Position numbers and translations under genes: made by a program. 64,000 nt of DNA from Aporrectodea caliginosa (Eukaryota > Annelida > Clitellata > Crassiclitellata > Lumbricidae). Positions 11,901 to 23,992 of the stretch are shown one piece after another. Under the pieces are notes generated by a model. That model did not search any database and was not told the DNA's origin. It worked only from the letters and a program-made list of their open reading frames with translations. Every line of letters starts with the position of its first letter. Position 1 is the stretch's first letter. The stretch is from the NCBI GenBank assembly GCA_020284085.1, contig JACEVL010000807.1, positions 230,001 through 294,000 on the forward strand, read 5' to 3'.

Positions 11901-12620
11901 TGAGGACGGGGACCTTGACGAAGTCTTTCGCTCACAATTATTACTCTGCGACATCGATAGTGTCATTAGATAGTGGCGCTAACTGAATTTATTGAAACAT
12001 TACTATCCACAGGTAAAGTGAAATAAGTAGAAGTTTAGATAAGTGAGTCATCAGATTTACTTGTGCGAACTCATGCATACAGTTGAAAAAATCTCTGGGC
12101 TACTGATCTGATATTATAGCCTATAGGTGTTTCCTCAGGAATTTAACGAAGCAATGCGAGTCTTTACTATTCAGCACAATAACCCTTAGGTCTCGTCGGC
12201 TATAGGCCTAACAATGACGCCCGGCACTGATCTTAGGATACATAATCATGACTGTAATTTCCCTTAATTGATATCCTGTTCGACTTCCGTGATTGCAATT
12301 TATTAGTCTTTTTTATCAAATTATATTATCATCATCAAATATTCGTTTAATAGAAATTCAGGTTGATAAAACCGCAAACTGAAACAGATAATGACAATGG
12401 TAGAGTTCGGTAAGTTCTAGGTCGACAAGCCATGAAATCAAACCGTCAATCCCGCCCAGGTGTTATTCAATATTGTCAATACATGTTCTTGTACAGGAGT
12501 CGTGATATAATATTTTTATTGTCCTTCGGTGGTAGTTTGTACTCATGGGCCCGTGTTCGTAGGTTGTAGGCTAGCTGTGACTGCGAGACTCGGGAAGAAA
12601 TCTTCTGAGCACATGGCTCT
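11901..12620. other. Intergenic, no gene seen
   Basis: AT-rich sequence without supported exons on either strand. Confidence 0.5.
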
Positions 12621-12625
12621 GGTCA

Positions 12626-12896
12626 GATATTATTTGAAGGTCAATCAGTTCTTTTCATAGAAAACTTAGATATTTACAACTGGAACATGTACTGTCCCTG
12701 TTTGAAAGCCTACTTAGTCATATATAATTAAACATATCGGTTCGTATTATGCTACTAACATACAAACGTCAAACGTACGAACCGATATTATATGACTAAG
12801 TGGGCTTTCAAACAGGGACAGAACATGTTCCAGTTGTAAATATCTAAGTTTTCTACGAAAAGAACTGAGTGACCTTCAAATGAGTAATATTATGAG
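12626..12896. repeat. Large near-perfect inverted repeat (foldback)
   Basis: The arm at 12626-12746 is the near-complement of 12776-12896, separated by a 29-nt loop. Matching landmarks are TTTACAACTGGAACATGT left and ACATGTTCCAGTTGTAAA right, and CTGTTTGAAAGCC left and GGCTTTCAAACAG right. Small indels lie near the loop and the outer ends. I infer a foldback MITE; a transcript would form a long hairpin. Confidence 0.85.
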
Positions 12897-13221
12897 ATAG
12901 AGGATTACAACTGCGCCCCCCACATCGTACACAATGCCATACAGAGCTTGCAAAAGTTCATATAGGCTCGATATAAATAATCTGAAAAGATGCGTCAAAA
13001 CTTTAGCTTCAAGTGTTTCTTATGGATCAACGGTAACAGTTTGTGTTTCCAACGGAATTTATAAGATGTCTAATGCAAGAGGAAGGCAGTTCAGAAGTGC
13101 ACACAAGACCATAAGACAGAACATCGATCCATACACACGATGTACACATTGGAGGATTGAAGCTGTACACTTCACGTTACAAGGCGATCGCTCTGACCAA
13201 CCTGTTACCGTGCCCCACATT

Positions 13222-13465
13222 TATGCATGCATGCATGCATACATGCATACATATATACATACATACATACATACATACATACATACATACATACATACAT
13301 ACATACACACATACATACATACATACATACATACATGCATACATACATACATACATACATACATACATACATACACATACATACATACATACATACATAC
13401 ATACATACATACATACGTACATACGTACATACGTACATACATACATACATACATACATACATACT
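13222..13465. repeat. (ATAC)n microsatellite
   Basis: About 240 bp of nearly pure ATAC with a few GTAC and TGCAT variants. It is followed by ACTTATTTCTAAACTGATT, which also follows the degenerate ATAC tract at 42320-42450. The locus is therefore shared between two segmental copies but expanded here. Confidence 0.9.
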
Positions 13466-13504
13466 TATTTCTAAACTGATTTAGTCAATAAACCAATATA
13501 AGAG

Positions 13505-14810
13505 TTATAAAATACGCACAAAATACCGAATGACCTCACTCGAAACACACAATAGGTAAGGCGTTCTATACTGGGCGGAACGACGGCGACATTTCGGCTT
13601 CAATTCGAGCAGAACACCAACAGACTTGAACTTGAACTTAACGACCTTTACCTGCACGGGTGACATAATATTATGGCTTAATAACGGTTCTTCAATATTA
13701 GTCAGTATCATTATAACCTGAGCGTAAAGTTGAATTTCAAAGCATGGGCTCCCTGCCGATGCGTATTTGCAATAGACCCTACTTCCTCTTTGAAAATGAG
13801 GTGTAAAAATACGTTCATTTTTAATGTTCGCTTCGGCCCCTCCAGAATAAAGCCTTTCTGCGCCTTTCTGTCTAAAAATGTGGCTTTCTACACTTGCTTT
13901 GTGCAGTTGCAGTTGTTCCCGTAATGGTTTGTATGTTTAGCCTGTGTTTCGCAACAGTCTTCCACAGTCTTCTCTCAAAGTCTGTTCCTCTGTTTTTCGG
14001 AAAAGATTCTCTGCTGGAGAAACTGTTTCAGAATGTGTGCTACTCTGAGAGTATGTTCCGAAAAAAGTACCCGTTAAGCAATTATTTCATTTCCAGTTGA
14101 AAGAATTCCCTCTACAGAGACGATTCATATAACGGATACAAAGTTACAATTCCATTAAATTAAATTATAAGTTCAAGCAGCTCTTATCTTATAAGTTCGT
14201 TGTAAAACTAGTCATGTGTGACAATAATGTGGAATTTGGGGCAACTTAAAAGAAATTAGTAGTAAATTCCAGTAGCTTCTGGCAGGTTTTTTAGATGTTC
14301 AACACAGAATGAAGCATGCTTCTCTTGTAGACGAGGCCTTCAGAATACTGTACTAGATATTCCTGGATATTCCTTTTGTGTAAAATAAATACATGACTCG
14401 TCATATCTAGCCTACCCCGAAACCAATTTTGAACAATTCCACAAAATCTACTGCTTTATGCAACTAAATATATCTTTTCATAGACCATGACTGTGTAGTA
14501 ACTACTATGCCAACATGCCCACATGGAGCTCACAGAAGACCCATATTTCCAAATGGGATCCGTATCGCCCGCATGCGTCCCATTTAATTCTCTGGGAAAT
14601 GCTGGCAGGGTAATATTAGCGGTTCGTTGAGATCAACTGTGCTTAATCTGAAGTAGGCCTATGCAATAAACATTTTTCTATGGTCTCTTTGAAAATCAAT
14701 GTTCTGGCTTTTGTCACCTATAATTGAGTTAATCCCAATCTAATCCTAGAAAGTCCTTGGTTCGACAAATACTTCAGACGTTGTTAACTTTTCCTAAGAC
14801 AGCATTGGCT
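13505..14810. other. Duplicated segment, non-coding, upstream of copy 1
   Basis: Aligns by eye with 27720-28800 and 42810-43680; landmarks are GGCTTCAATTCGAGCAGAA, TTCATTTTTAATG and AATGCTGGCAGGGTAATATT. Frames here (for example 13730-13924) are interrupted differently in the sister segments, so I do not call them genes. Confidence 0.6.
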
Positions 14811-14815
14811 TCCTC

Positions 14816-14957
<142 letters not shown>

Positions 14958-15089
14958 TCCGCGGCACTTTAGCGGAGCCAGACCTAAGGGAGATGTGACA
15001 CAAACGGCATTTATGACGTTAATTTCAGACGACAGGTTGTCTATTGATGTATTGATGTTGATTGATTGAGAGAATAAATATTGTTGAAT

Positions 15090-15122
15090 ATAATAATAAT
15101 AATAATAAAAAAAAAAAATAAA

Positions 15123-15207
<85 letters not shown>
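15090..15207. repeat. (AAT)n microsatellite
   Basis: AAT run with an A-rich interruption at about 15108-15125. The poly-Asn frame is a repeat product. Confidence 0.9.
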
Positions 15208-15419
15208 GTTCTATCCTTAATTTTTTAAGTCCTCAGATATTACATGTACCCCAGGTAAATAATAATAATAGCGACAATTTTTATATGGTCACTATGCAAT
15301 CTCTTATTTACACTGTTAGGAACTGGCTTTCATTTTATGTATGGATCTTGACTTCTTAAAGTGCTGTTTAGAACTCCTTCAAAGGCGATATATGAAGCAC
15401 CTGAACAGGTGCGTCTTAA

Positions 15420-16368
15420 CCCTAGGGCTACCAAGCTTTTTTGTAACACGGACTACCAAGGGGGTGGTTACCACACGCCCCCTGGATTTCGTGTTTGGTT
15501 TCACATATCATAACTTGTAATATAGCAATGGATTCAGCATTCATTTCTGCACAGAATGGTATATTTAGTTGTACATTATGTGAATGCACCTCGAAATTAC
15601 ATCACTTTTAACAACGGAACCCATTAATTAGCAATATTGTATATTATTGCGTACATTTTGTACTTTTTGGATTAACAAATATAAGATTATGTGTGTTTTG
15701 AAACTAATCTATGTATAAAAGATACACAAAATCATCCCTACACATGTTTATATAGTATAAATGTACATCCATACATATATATCGGTTTACGTTGTAATGC
15801 TGTATTCAGCCATTTTCACACAGATTACGCGTATTATTATTTATTTTGATCACTTCCGGTATTCAAAAGACAAAGATGTAGGTATGCAAATGAAGCCCTT
15901 CATTCCCTCTAAAGAATGGTATCTTTGTTTCTCTTCCAGGAAGACAAATGAATACGCTACAGACAAAAACTAAGGGGAAGTCCTTCCATTCAGCCATTTC
16001 TAACGCATATTACGCGTATTATTATTTATTTTGAGCACTTCCGGTTGCCTCAGGTCAACTCAGTGACCATAGAAATGTAGCCCCACATTCCCTCTATAGA
16101 ATGGTATAATTTGTGTCTCTTAATATTAAATGACGGATAAGATATAGTCGAAAATCTGGGGGTGGTATCCACCCCCCTGGTGCCTCGGGTATATTGGGTA
16201 TAACTTTTGAACGGTGTGAGATATCATCTCACATTTTACCTCAAAACGTGTGTAAATGAACCCCCTACAGCTACCTAAAAGGTCAAAATTTTATTCCATA
16301 CGGAAAAAGTTTGAGATGAAAAAAACCTAGGGGGTGGCAACCACCCCCCCCCCTTGGTAGCCCGAGGG
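15420..16368. mobile_element. piggyBac-type element at TTAA
   Basis: Left end CCCTAGGGCTACCAAG and right end CTTGGTAGCCCGAGGG are inverted copies with one mismatch. TTAA flanks both sides (15416-15419 and 16369-16372). The third segment keeps the empty site (GCGCTTTAACATAATC, about 45071-45086). A TTAA duplication and CCC...GGG ends are piggyBac hallmarks. At 949 bp with no transposase frame it is non-autonomous. A related piece in opposite orientation ends at TTAA 30640-30643. Confidence 0.88.
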
Positions 16369-16372
16369 TTAA

Positions 16373-18180
16373 CATAGTTTGACTTGAGCAGAGTTTAACA
16401 CTAGGCTATAACGACGAGAGTGAACTAAAAGTGACTGGGAAACCAATGCAGCTCGTCTTTAAAATGTTGCAGAGTTTCTTCGAATTTTCCCCGAAAGATT
16501 GTCCTAAATTGATGTAGGCAACTAAACTTGCAAGATTGTACTGTGTTCTCATGTTAGCAGTACGGAAACGAGGGACCAGAAGATCTCCACAGGTAGCCGA
16601 ACGAAGCGACTGGCGATCTGACTACGTTGAATCCGGCACAAAACTGCCCTCGTATGTATGACGGGGCAGAGCCAACTAGCGTAGCTCGTCAAAATAGCCT
16701 ACTTCGTGGCACTAGTTTCTCTAGATGTGATTCTTTCATAAATCTTGCCTATACGACCTTTTAATGCTTGGCCTTATCCTCATCAACAGATCACAAAGAA
16801 GCCGGTGTTCCCTCGTACCAGGAAGCAGATACATTACCAAAACTGTGATCTAACACATTCCGAACGCCGAAAACCTGCCATAACTAGAGAACAGACGTGT
16901 CTTTCAGCGCATTTCAAAGTAGTTTGACATTCAGAGCAGCTGGAGATGTGTGTCATATCAGGGCATTCTTCGCTGAATTCAACTCCAATTGGGACAAGAA
17001 ATCGTAACATTGTTTACTAGACAAGAAAATATACCAAGATGCATATGCACGTGTATTACAGGCTGTCTGTTCTGTTAGTAGTTAACTAGTTAAGATTGTT
17101 TCAATTGCATAACATGTAAATGTACAGCGCAGTGCGTTTGTCAGGCGTTCAATTAAAGAAAAGATATTATTATTATTATTATTATAAACTATTAAATTAG
17201 GTATACCTATATGCATTTCATACCATAATTAATGCACACATAATCTTCATAATATTTATCATACTGCGACACGTAAGTACTTCATCGTGTATGAATACAT
17301 ACATAATGAAGTAGGTTTGCGTCGTCATGACATGTTCATTACATCCTTCTGCACAGTAGTACAATGCCTTTTAGCAATAAAGTAGTCTCGGGTGTGGCTA
17401 TTTGACAATTCAGATACTTGACTTTAAATTGACACGTCTGAACGAACATTATAATTACAAATCGATTATACATACACGAACGTGCTGCTTTCTTATTGTG
17501 CTCATTTTCTGGCTTACGGCCTGCACGATCACCTAATTATCTTACCACAGCTTGGTTTTGGTGAGCCATCATCGGTTGATGCATTGTGCATTAGACGGAG
17601 GCGCCATACAAGTTGCTAATTAACAGTAAATCCCAGTTTAACGCCATCTTGAGCTATAAATTGCATTGCTAGTTCATAAAAGCAAGCACGCGCTTTGGCT
17701 TGCCATCGAACTTACATGTAAGAAGAGCAAGCCAAAGGGCAAACTCAACGAAAGATAATGACACATAGCTGGAGAAACCAGACAGGACAAGAGAAAGAAA
17801 GAGACACAGAACACGTTGATAACCAATTAATAATTCAAATCATCAAAGCGTCGTCCTTTTACGCAGCCGCTCTAACAATCGTGCAAAGCCTTCAACTTGA
17901 GAGTTTTCTAGTCGAGGATTAATGGACCATCCCCATGGACGTATTTAGGGGTGGTTTTACGGGTTCAACCCCCTCCCCCCTTCAAATAAGTTTCCCAAAA
18001 AATCTTAAAACCCCTCCGAAATGTTTTCCTGGCTACGCCGTTGACCCCGCCCCCAGTTTTACCAAATAGGTAAAGTTGAGTAAAATTTAAGTAAGCATAC
18101 TATACGTTGGTTGAACGAAATAATCTTAAACGTGTTTATCATCAAAGACATCAATCATAACCTTTGACCAGAACGGGGCG
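16373..18180. other. Duplicated segment upstream of copy 1, with SINE-2 fragment
   Basis: 16400-17000 aligns with 29130-29800 and 45090-46045 (GACCAGAAGATCTCCACAG, GGGCATTCTTCGCTGAATTC). 17280-17380 aligns with 30660-30760 and 46180-46270. 17055-17185 is the 3' part of SINE family 2, ending in AAGAAAAGATATTATTATT. No supported exon. Confidence 0.6.
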
Positions 18181-18184
18181 GGAA

Positions 18185-18425
18185 GATGGTTGAATGGTAA
18201 CACGCTGGCACGAAAATCAGGTGAACGCGCATAGCCCCATTAGGTTGACTCGGCCTTCCACTCCCTATTGAGCGACTGTAAACTGAGCAGTAGGACAGAT
18301 GGGCGTCTTGTAGGCTGCCATACAGTTAGATTTGACGCCTGTTAAATTGTTAAACAACAATAGGCCTATTCATGGAATCTTACTGCGTACTTGTCAGTTG
18401 GAATTAATAAACGATTATTATTATT
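18185..18425 (+). mobile_element. tRNA-derived SINE, family 1, near full length
   Basis: Head GATGGTTGAATGGTAACACG with CTGGCACGAAAATCAGG, body GGGCGTCTTGTAGGCTGCC, 3' end TTGGAATTAATAAACGATTA running into TTATTATT. It is the most complete plus-strand member in the window. Confidence 0.75.
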
Positions 18426-18427
18426 TT

Positions 18428-18632
18428 TTTTAATGCCCCGAGGTATACAGGATCCCTCAGGGACTTAGAGATTACTATATGATGTAATTTGTCTAGAGAT
18501 GACCCTACTCGTCGTTGTCCTGGTTGGCGAAAGTGCCTCGGAACGCGCATAGCTCTATAGTGTTGTATCGTTAGTGAGATGCGCTGGTAAAGGAAGGATG
18601 TTTCTCGTGGGTCCCCAGTGACCACACTAAGT
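18428..18632 (-). mobile_element. Retroposon with GGATCCTGTATACC 3' region
   Basis: On the minus strand: GGCACTTTCGCCAACCAGGA, then AGTCCCTGAGGGATCCTGTA, then CCTCGGGGCATTAAAA with an AAT tail. The same string of blocks is at 44520-44790 (+), and its 3' part at 40110-40170 (+). Class unknown; the fixed 3' end and tail suggest a retroposon. Confidence 0.6.
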
Positions 18633-19383
18633 TTTTTTATGTTATTATTATTATTATTATTATTATCAACACCTAGTTGTTTACGTAGCCAATAAAAGGC
18701 GTTTAATCGCTCTGTTTTGAAATGAAGTTGCTCAAATAAGCCTTCGGGTTTTAGAACAACGCGCGGTAATTATGTGATATTAGGTTCAATACAATCAAGG
18801 GATGTATAATTATATCTAAGAAATTTCTCACTGCCACACATATTCATTGACGCTGCATCAAAATCAAGTCCACAAGAGCCAGTGGCGTCAGAACTTGACC
18901 CAAACCTGGGTCGAATAGACATTAAACCAAACCTCATCAGTTCCAGTTCCAGTCCTCGGAAACCAAACTCCACCCAACAGTATAGGGGTCTAAAAGCTGA
19001 TACTTGCGAACTTGTATCAATTTCTGCCCCCTTGAAGCGCCGCACGAAGGAACATTGCCGATGCTTGGTCGTGTTACGTAGAAGGGTTCAAACAGTCTGT
19101 TTAATTCAGTACGTGGCTCTGAATAATCTAACAATAAAACTTGACGCAGTTGAAAAACCTGCTTCTCTGCGCGAAACTGATTACATGCTTAGTCAGGGTT
19201 TATGCAACAAGGAAGAAAGGTATTGCACCATTTCACGGACAATAATAAGTTATCCATTTATTAGAACTCAAAAAGGACCTTGACATTGGATGTGTGCCAA
19301 ATGAAGAGGCGCTTAAACTAGCAAACAGTCGACACCTGGCTTCATGCTTCCGCATCGAAAACTTTCTTACCTAAGATTAACTG

Positions 19384-19500
19384 GGTTTTTCCAAACTATT
19401 GAAACACCAAGCACGACTGGCTGAAGAACTTCCTTCTTTTACTGTATAAAAGACCGACTCCGGGCGGCAAAGGACATCGCCAGGACCGATCGATCTACAG
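19384..19500 (+). promoter_or_regulatory. Core promoter of copy 1
   Basis: TATAAAA at 19445-19451 lies about 120 nt before the ATG. The flanking block (CGACTGGCTGAAGAACTTCC upstream, AGACCGACTCCGG downstream) is conserved in all four gene copies, whereas sequence further upstream is not conserved in copy 4. Copies 2-4 read GAATAAAAG at the box. Confidence 0.65.
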
Positions 19501-19565
19501 GTGTTTCCTCCTGCTGTGTGGACAACCGATCTTCTTCAACTGCAGAAAGTCTTGCAAGGAAGGCA

Positions 19566-21443
19566 ATGCCAACACTCTACAAGATGTCGGACGAGAAGAA
19601 CAACGAGATTCCAGTTGTGGTTGCAGAGGTAGGATAACTAACGACTCATTAAAGAAATTACGCTTAAAATCGCATCTTTATTTGCAATCATATTTAGAAT
19701 AGCTATAGACCTAGGCATAATTAAAAATTAAAAGTTAATTTTATAATTTAGCGATAGCCTACATTCACTGCAAGAAACTATAATTTTCTTACTATAAATA
19801 CTTTAATTTGTAAATATAAACTACCTAATTGTAAAGGTTTCAAAAGTCATAATCAATTAAGTCTATAAACTTCAGCAAGCAGTTTTTCACAGGAGTCACT
19901 GTACTCCGCTATTATCTTAAACTAACAGTTTCACAAATTGACCAAGATGCTCTATTAATAATCTTCGTTTATTGCTTCAAACTGACACACCGCAGTTTGA
20001 TTACAAGTCATAAAATGAACGGATGATCACAAGTTATTACAGGAGTCGAATTTAACTGCAATGCAGCCGTGCAAGACGCCCATCACGTCCTACATCTCAT
20101 TTTACCAATGCGCCATCTGGCGAATGAAAGGCTGAGTCGACCTTTGGGAGGGTAACGGGAATCTATCCCGTGTCCATGCTGGCGTTCTGCTCTTCGTGCC
20201 ATAGTGCTGCCATTACCCTAAACCTTCAAAATACAATAGAACGACTTGAACATAATTTAACCTAGCAATCGAGATGTTTTGTAATGCACTAAATGCACTG
20301 TTGCAAATACCTGTAATTATACGAGTATAACGGGATCTGCAAGACTGCAATGAAGTAGAACGTTGACTGTCCTTTCACAAATGTTAAATAATTGCTAATT
20401 CTAGATGGCTTCATCTCCCGCAAAGCCGCGCAACACCAAGAAGTACGTGATCATCGCAGTTAGTGGCATTTTGGCAGCAGCGATCATTCTGACAGCCATC
20501 TTGGTCGGCATGTACATGTTCACCCAAGCGCAGAAGGATATCATCCAGGTAAACTTTCAGTGTTATTTGACATCATAGCATGAAATTCAAACCTAGTCGA
20601 TATAGAATAGCCAATTTGTAGTTTAAAAAGTTGAAGAATAGTTTTTATTACAGAAAGATAGTTTTCTAATAATTAACATGCATGGAAGGGATTTTTCTTT
20701 GATATCTAAATTCTAAAATTGTGATACCCTTACGATAATAATTTCAAAACTGTTAACAGTACACTCTGAAAATGAGCGAAAACATGAAGCAAGACGTCAG
20801 CAGTGACCCGAATGAAAACGTCGTTCAGTACCACATTTCAAACCCAGCTCAAGAGACTTGGATCGTCAACGACTTCGGCAAGGTTAGAAAACGTTCCTCA
20901 TTCGATGTATTCTGCCTCTAGAATCATTAGCGCCTAAATTAATTAACGAACAATTCGATTTTTACCATAAAATTCAGGTTGAAATTGATCATTTAGACTT
21001 CATCGGACCTTCAGGTTACTGAAACTCCGACCTAGGGGGACTTCTCGAAATTTCCTCAACTTTTAATAACACATTTCTTCCGAATAATTATGAGATGATC
21101 AGTTCAGCATTCCGATACGTTTCGAATTCTGTTTTAATAATAGTCTTACAGAATATCTTTTAGAAGTACATGAGCAAAAATTATGTATATTCTTCATTAA
21201 CCAATTGCTAAGCGCACTTTGGTGTGCATACATATAATAGCAAACACGTGGCGCATTGGATAACATCTGGCACACAGACCGAGAGTTACCGAGTTCGAGC
21301 CCCCGTTGGGCGGATATGTTTGTAGGCTGCTATTAGCGCCGTTGTATTGCAAGCTGTCTGTTCTGTTAGTAGTTAAGATTTAAATTGCATAACATGTAAA
21401 TGTACAGCGCAGTGCGTTTGTCAGGCGCTTATTAAAGAAAAGA

Positions 21444-21476
<33 letters not shown>

Positions 21477-23291
21477 AAAGTGTATAATATCCTAACAATA
21501 AACGCTTGGCGCATCAGGCTGTCGGCTGAAAGATTTTGCAGTCATGGGTACGGGGACGGAGGGAGGACCGCATGTATGTACACCTACATGCATGTATCTA
21601 CGGTACTGTTTGGCGCACTTTTGAACCGCTCAAGACGCATCGGCCAAAGTAACAAATGACTGGTAAAATTGTAATTGTAACTGCAAAGTTATATAGTGCC
21701 ATGTCTCAGAGAGTCTCATCAGTGGGGCGACTCAGTTCCTAATAGGCCTATCACATTGCTTCGCAACCTCGAACTGTTTGAATTGCCCAACGTAATATCA
21801 TCGGAAGACGACCTGTTCGAGTTCGAGGCCGCTATCGCATGGTTTTTCGTTTTGCAGGACATTCAAGTAATGAAGATCAAGAGTGATGGCAAGACCAACT
21901 GCTTCGTGTCACCACTGAACAGGACCAACTTACTCGATCCTGCAAAGATCACTGGTCCCGAGTCACCAGTAAAGTCTATCTCTCTATCTTTTACTTCAAG
22001 CTAGAATAACATAACGATGTCCCATCGTTTAATTCAGTAAGGCGACCTCTGCGGCGCTGCAAGCACTTTCATGCACATAGATGGGATCTATATGGGTTCT
22101 GTACGAGTCCCATTCGATAATGTAGGTCCTACATGGACATCATATATATATATATAATATATATACACACGTATATATATATGCGGGCAGGGACGTTAGG
22201 TCTGATTCTTATGTAACCTTCTGAAATAAATCTCTGTTAAAGTTGCTAAATCTAAAATAAAAAGCAATATTTTTAGTTGTTTGCTTAAGATATGGAAATG
22301 GTAATTCCAAATTCATTCAGCGCAACTTCAAAAGAGACTCATCAGAGGCTCTCTATACAATATGATATCTACACAATTTGTCCTTGTATTTCATCAAAAA
22401 GTCACTAACAGTTTGCATTGTAACTCATGTTATTAAACAACGCAACTAAGTTTATGTGCTAATGTTGAGTTTCTCATGTTTAGGACGTGAACGAAGCCGT
22501 ATCCCTGACGTACCGTGCATCTGATACTCCGATAAGCGATACTTCATTCCTTGGAAAGACTGCCAGAGAAACGTGCAAAGGAGTGTCCGTCTACTGGCTT
22601 TATCCTTCCTGCCTTGACAGAGAAACCGGCCCTAAAACAAATATGACTCGTGAGTTTGACCGGGTTTTTCTATACCACAGAAACAACTAGTAGTAGTAGT
22701 GATCGTATCTGAATTAATGAAGTAATACAAGTCAAATTCGATAATCTGTTTTATTACTTGTTTTATCCGTAATGTATTTTATACAATAATCTAAAACAAC
22801 ATTGAAACTTCACTATGGAATTCTATAAATGTCTATCAGCGTGTGTATTCTTAATAAGCTTACAATTTCACCTTAGAAACTTCATTTCTAAATTTGATAA
22901 TCGTGCTTGAATTTAGATTTTAGGATGTGGTTTCGAAAAAGCAATTTGAAACTTCAATTAGAGTATCTTATTTGTAGAAATGGATCACCCAAAATCAAAA
23001 CGCCAGACGACAATTGACTACGCCCCATACTACCTCAGAGCCGATACGTACTACTACAGCTACAATACTGGTACCGCTTACTGGATACCATGCTTCACCG
23101 GTTGCTGTAGGAAGATCTGCGCCTGCGCTATCAGCTTTTCTGCCTACCTTTCCGGTGGAAGGATGTACTGCAGCTGGATCACCTACACCTGTCCACCTGT
23201 ACTCTATGGGAAACTATCGGACACCTGTACCAACGGTCCGAGAGGTCTCACGTGTCCCACTCGCTACCCAGCAACTCCACCAACCTGTTAG
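19566..23291 (+). CDS. BRICHOS-domain type II membrane precursor, copy 1
   Basis: Six coding exons: 19566-19628, 20405-20548, 20760-20882, 21858-21968, 22484-22649, 22978-23291; 306 residues; GT-AG introns, phases 0,0,0,0,1. Exon 2 encodes a basic stretch (KPRNTKKY) and a hydrophobic helix at about residues 35-60 with no cleavable signal peptide, so the C-terminus faces the lumen. Exons 3-5 (about 70-203) form a BRICHOS-like domain: Asp107 in WIVNDFGK, Cys125 in TNCFV and Cys178 in TCKGVSVYW, plus Cys190. N-glycosylation sequons are at Asn131 and Asn200. KSKR (208-211) is a likely convertase site; it would release Gln212-Cys306 (95 residues, Tyr-rich start, 10 Cys). Order of parts and CC..C with SGGRMYC resemble chondromodulin/tenomodulin (family knowledge). 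The start is the first ATG of the conserved frame; ATGs at 20405 and 22980 are Val codons in copy 4, so they are not starts. Function of the peptide is unknown. Confidence 0.88.
19952..20225 (-). mobile_element. SINE family 1 in intron 1 of copy 1
   Basis: A minus-strand SINE-1 copy interrupts intron 1. The sister introns read GATGCTCTATAG then TTCaAAaA-like sequence without it (copy 2 about 32279-32300, copy 3 about 47072-47095). This accounts for most of the extra intron length here (776 nt against 499 and 503). Confidence 0.75.
21241..21475 (+). mobile_element. SINE family 2 in intron 3 of copy 1
   Basis: tRNA head with GTGGCGCATTGGATAACATC (A box) and GAGTTCGAGCC (B box), a body with GTAGGCTGCTATTAGCGCC, and a 3' end TTTGTCAGGCGCTTATTAAA followed by a TTA run. 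Other copies: 17055-17185 (3' part, +) and 56016-56238 (-). Sister introns in copies 2 and 3 lack it. Confidence 0.8.
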
Positions 23292-23487
23292 AATGTTACA
23301 GGATTTTCTATGCACCGAAATTATGCTAAATATGAACTAATTAATTATTGTGCATGTGATCTTGCGTGATTCTTATACCAGGAATATCAACGAGTAGTTT
23401 TTTCCAAATCAGACACTACATAACGTTACTAATACAATGTAGTCGCTTTATTATACACATAGGGCCTAGAAGCATTTATTTAAACGG

Positions 23488-23597
23488 AATAAAATGAACT
23501 TTTGGATGGAACATGGTTGATTGTACTAATTGTTGAGCTTTTTAAATTTGCATTTAACGCTTGTTCAAAGTATAAACGATTTGGTTTCAAAAATAAA
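23488..23597 (+). terminator. Candidate poly(A) signals of copy 1
   Basis: AATAAA occurs at 23488-23493 and 23592-23597, 200-300 nt after the stop. The second sits in TTTCAAAAATAAATTATCAC, conserved after copies 2 (37028-37033) and 3 (51107-51112), so it is the better candidate. Confidence 0.5.
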
Positions 23598-23896
23598 TTA
23601 TCACTCTAATCTGCAGTTTGTTTGAGATCTCTTAGTCTGAAATTCATCCTGTACAATATCTTTAAAACGCCTCGAATTAGTGTATGTTGAAGAAGCGATA
23701 TACAAATGTTTGAGTACTAGGCCTACTACAATTGAGGTAATTTATTCCAGTAACAAGTCAAAAAGTTAATTGTCATAGCCTACTAGTTGAAGTAGAAGAT
23801 TTTATAAACTTCAGTTTGGAATATCCACTTAAATGGAAAGTGCAATAGAAAAACTGATCAAGAAGCTAGGTTGAGATGTTGCTTTAAGTAGACACG

Positions 23897-23992
23897 GTCG
23901 CTTTTGTTTGCCTAAATCTCTGGCACACCTTTCTGGCGCATATGGCTTACATGCACCTGAAAGAGTACCAGTCATGGGCAAACAAAAGACGG
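23897..23992. repeat. Conserved short inverted repeat downstream of copy 1
   Basis: CGCTTTTGTTTGCC at about 23899-23912 pairs with GGGCAAACAAAAGACG at about 23977-23991. The same arrangement occurs after copy 2 (37448-37548), where both arms are kept although the spacer has drifted. It may be a small foldback repeat or an RNA hairpin. Confidence 0.5.

Noticed and set aside
13222..13465. CRISPR-like repeat array
   Set aside because: Tetranucleotide microsatellite without spacers in an animal genome.
13177..13484. Met-Tyr-Val-Cys and His-Thr-Tyr-Ile frames on both strands (also at 41459-41709, 8424-8837, 25274-25683)
   Set aside because: Translations of (ATAC)n/(ATGT)n arrays, open in several frames at once.
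20405..20407. ATG at the start of exon 2 as translation start
   Set aside because: It follows a splice acceptor directly and is a Val codon (GTT) in copy 4; the conserved exon 1 frame upstream supplies the start.
22980..23291. Last exon read as a stand-alone 103-residue ORF
   Set aside because: It is preceded by a polypyrimidine/AG acceptor, the first codon is GTG in copy 4, and the intron phase joins it to exon 5.
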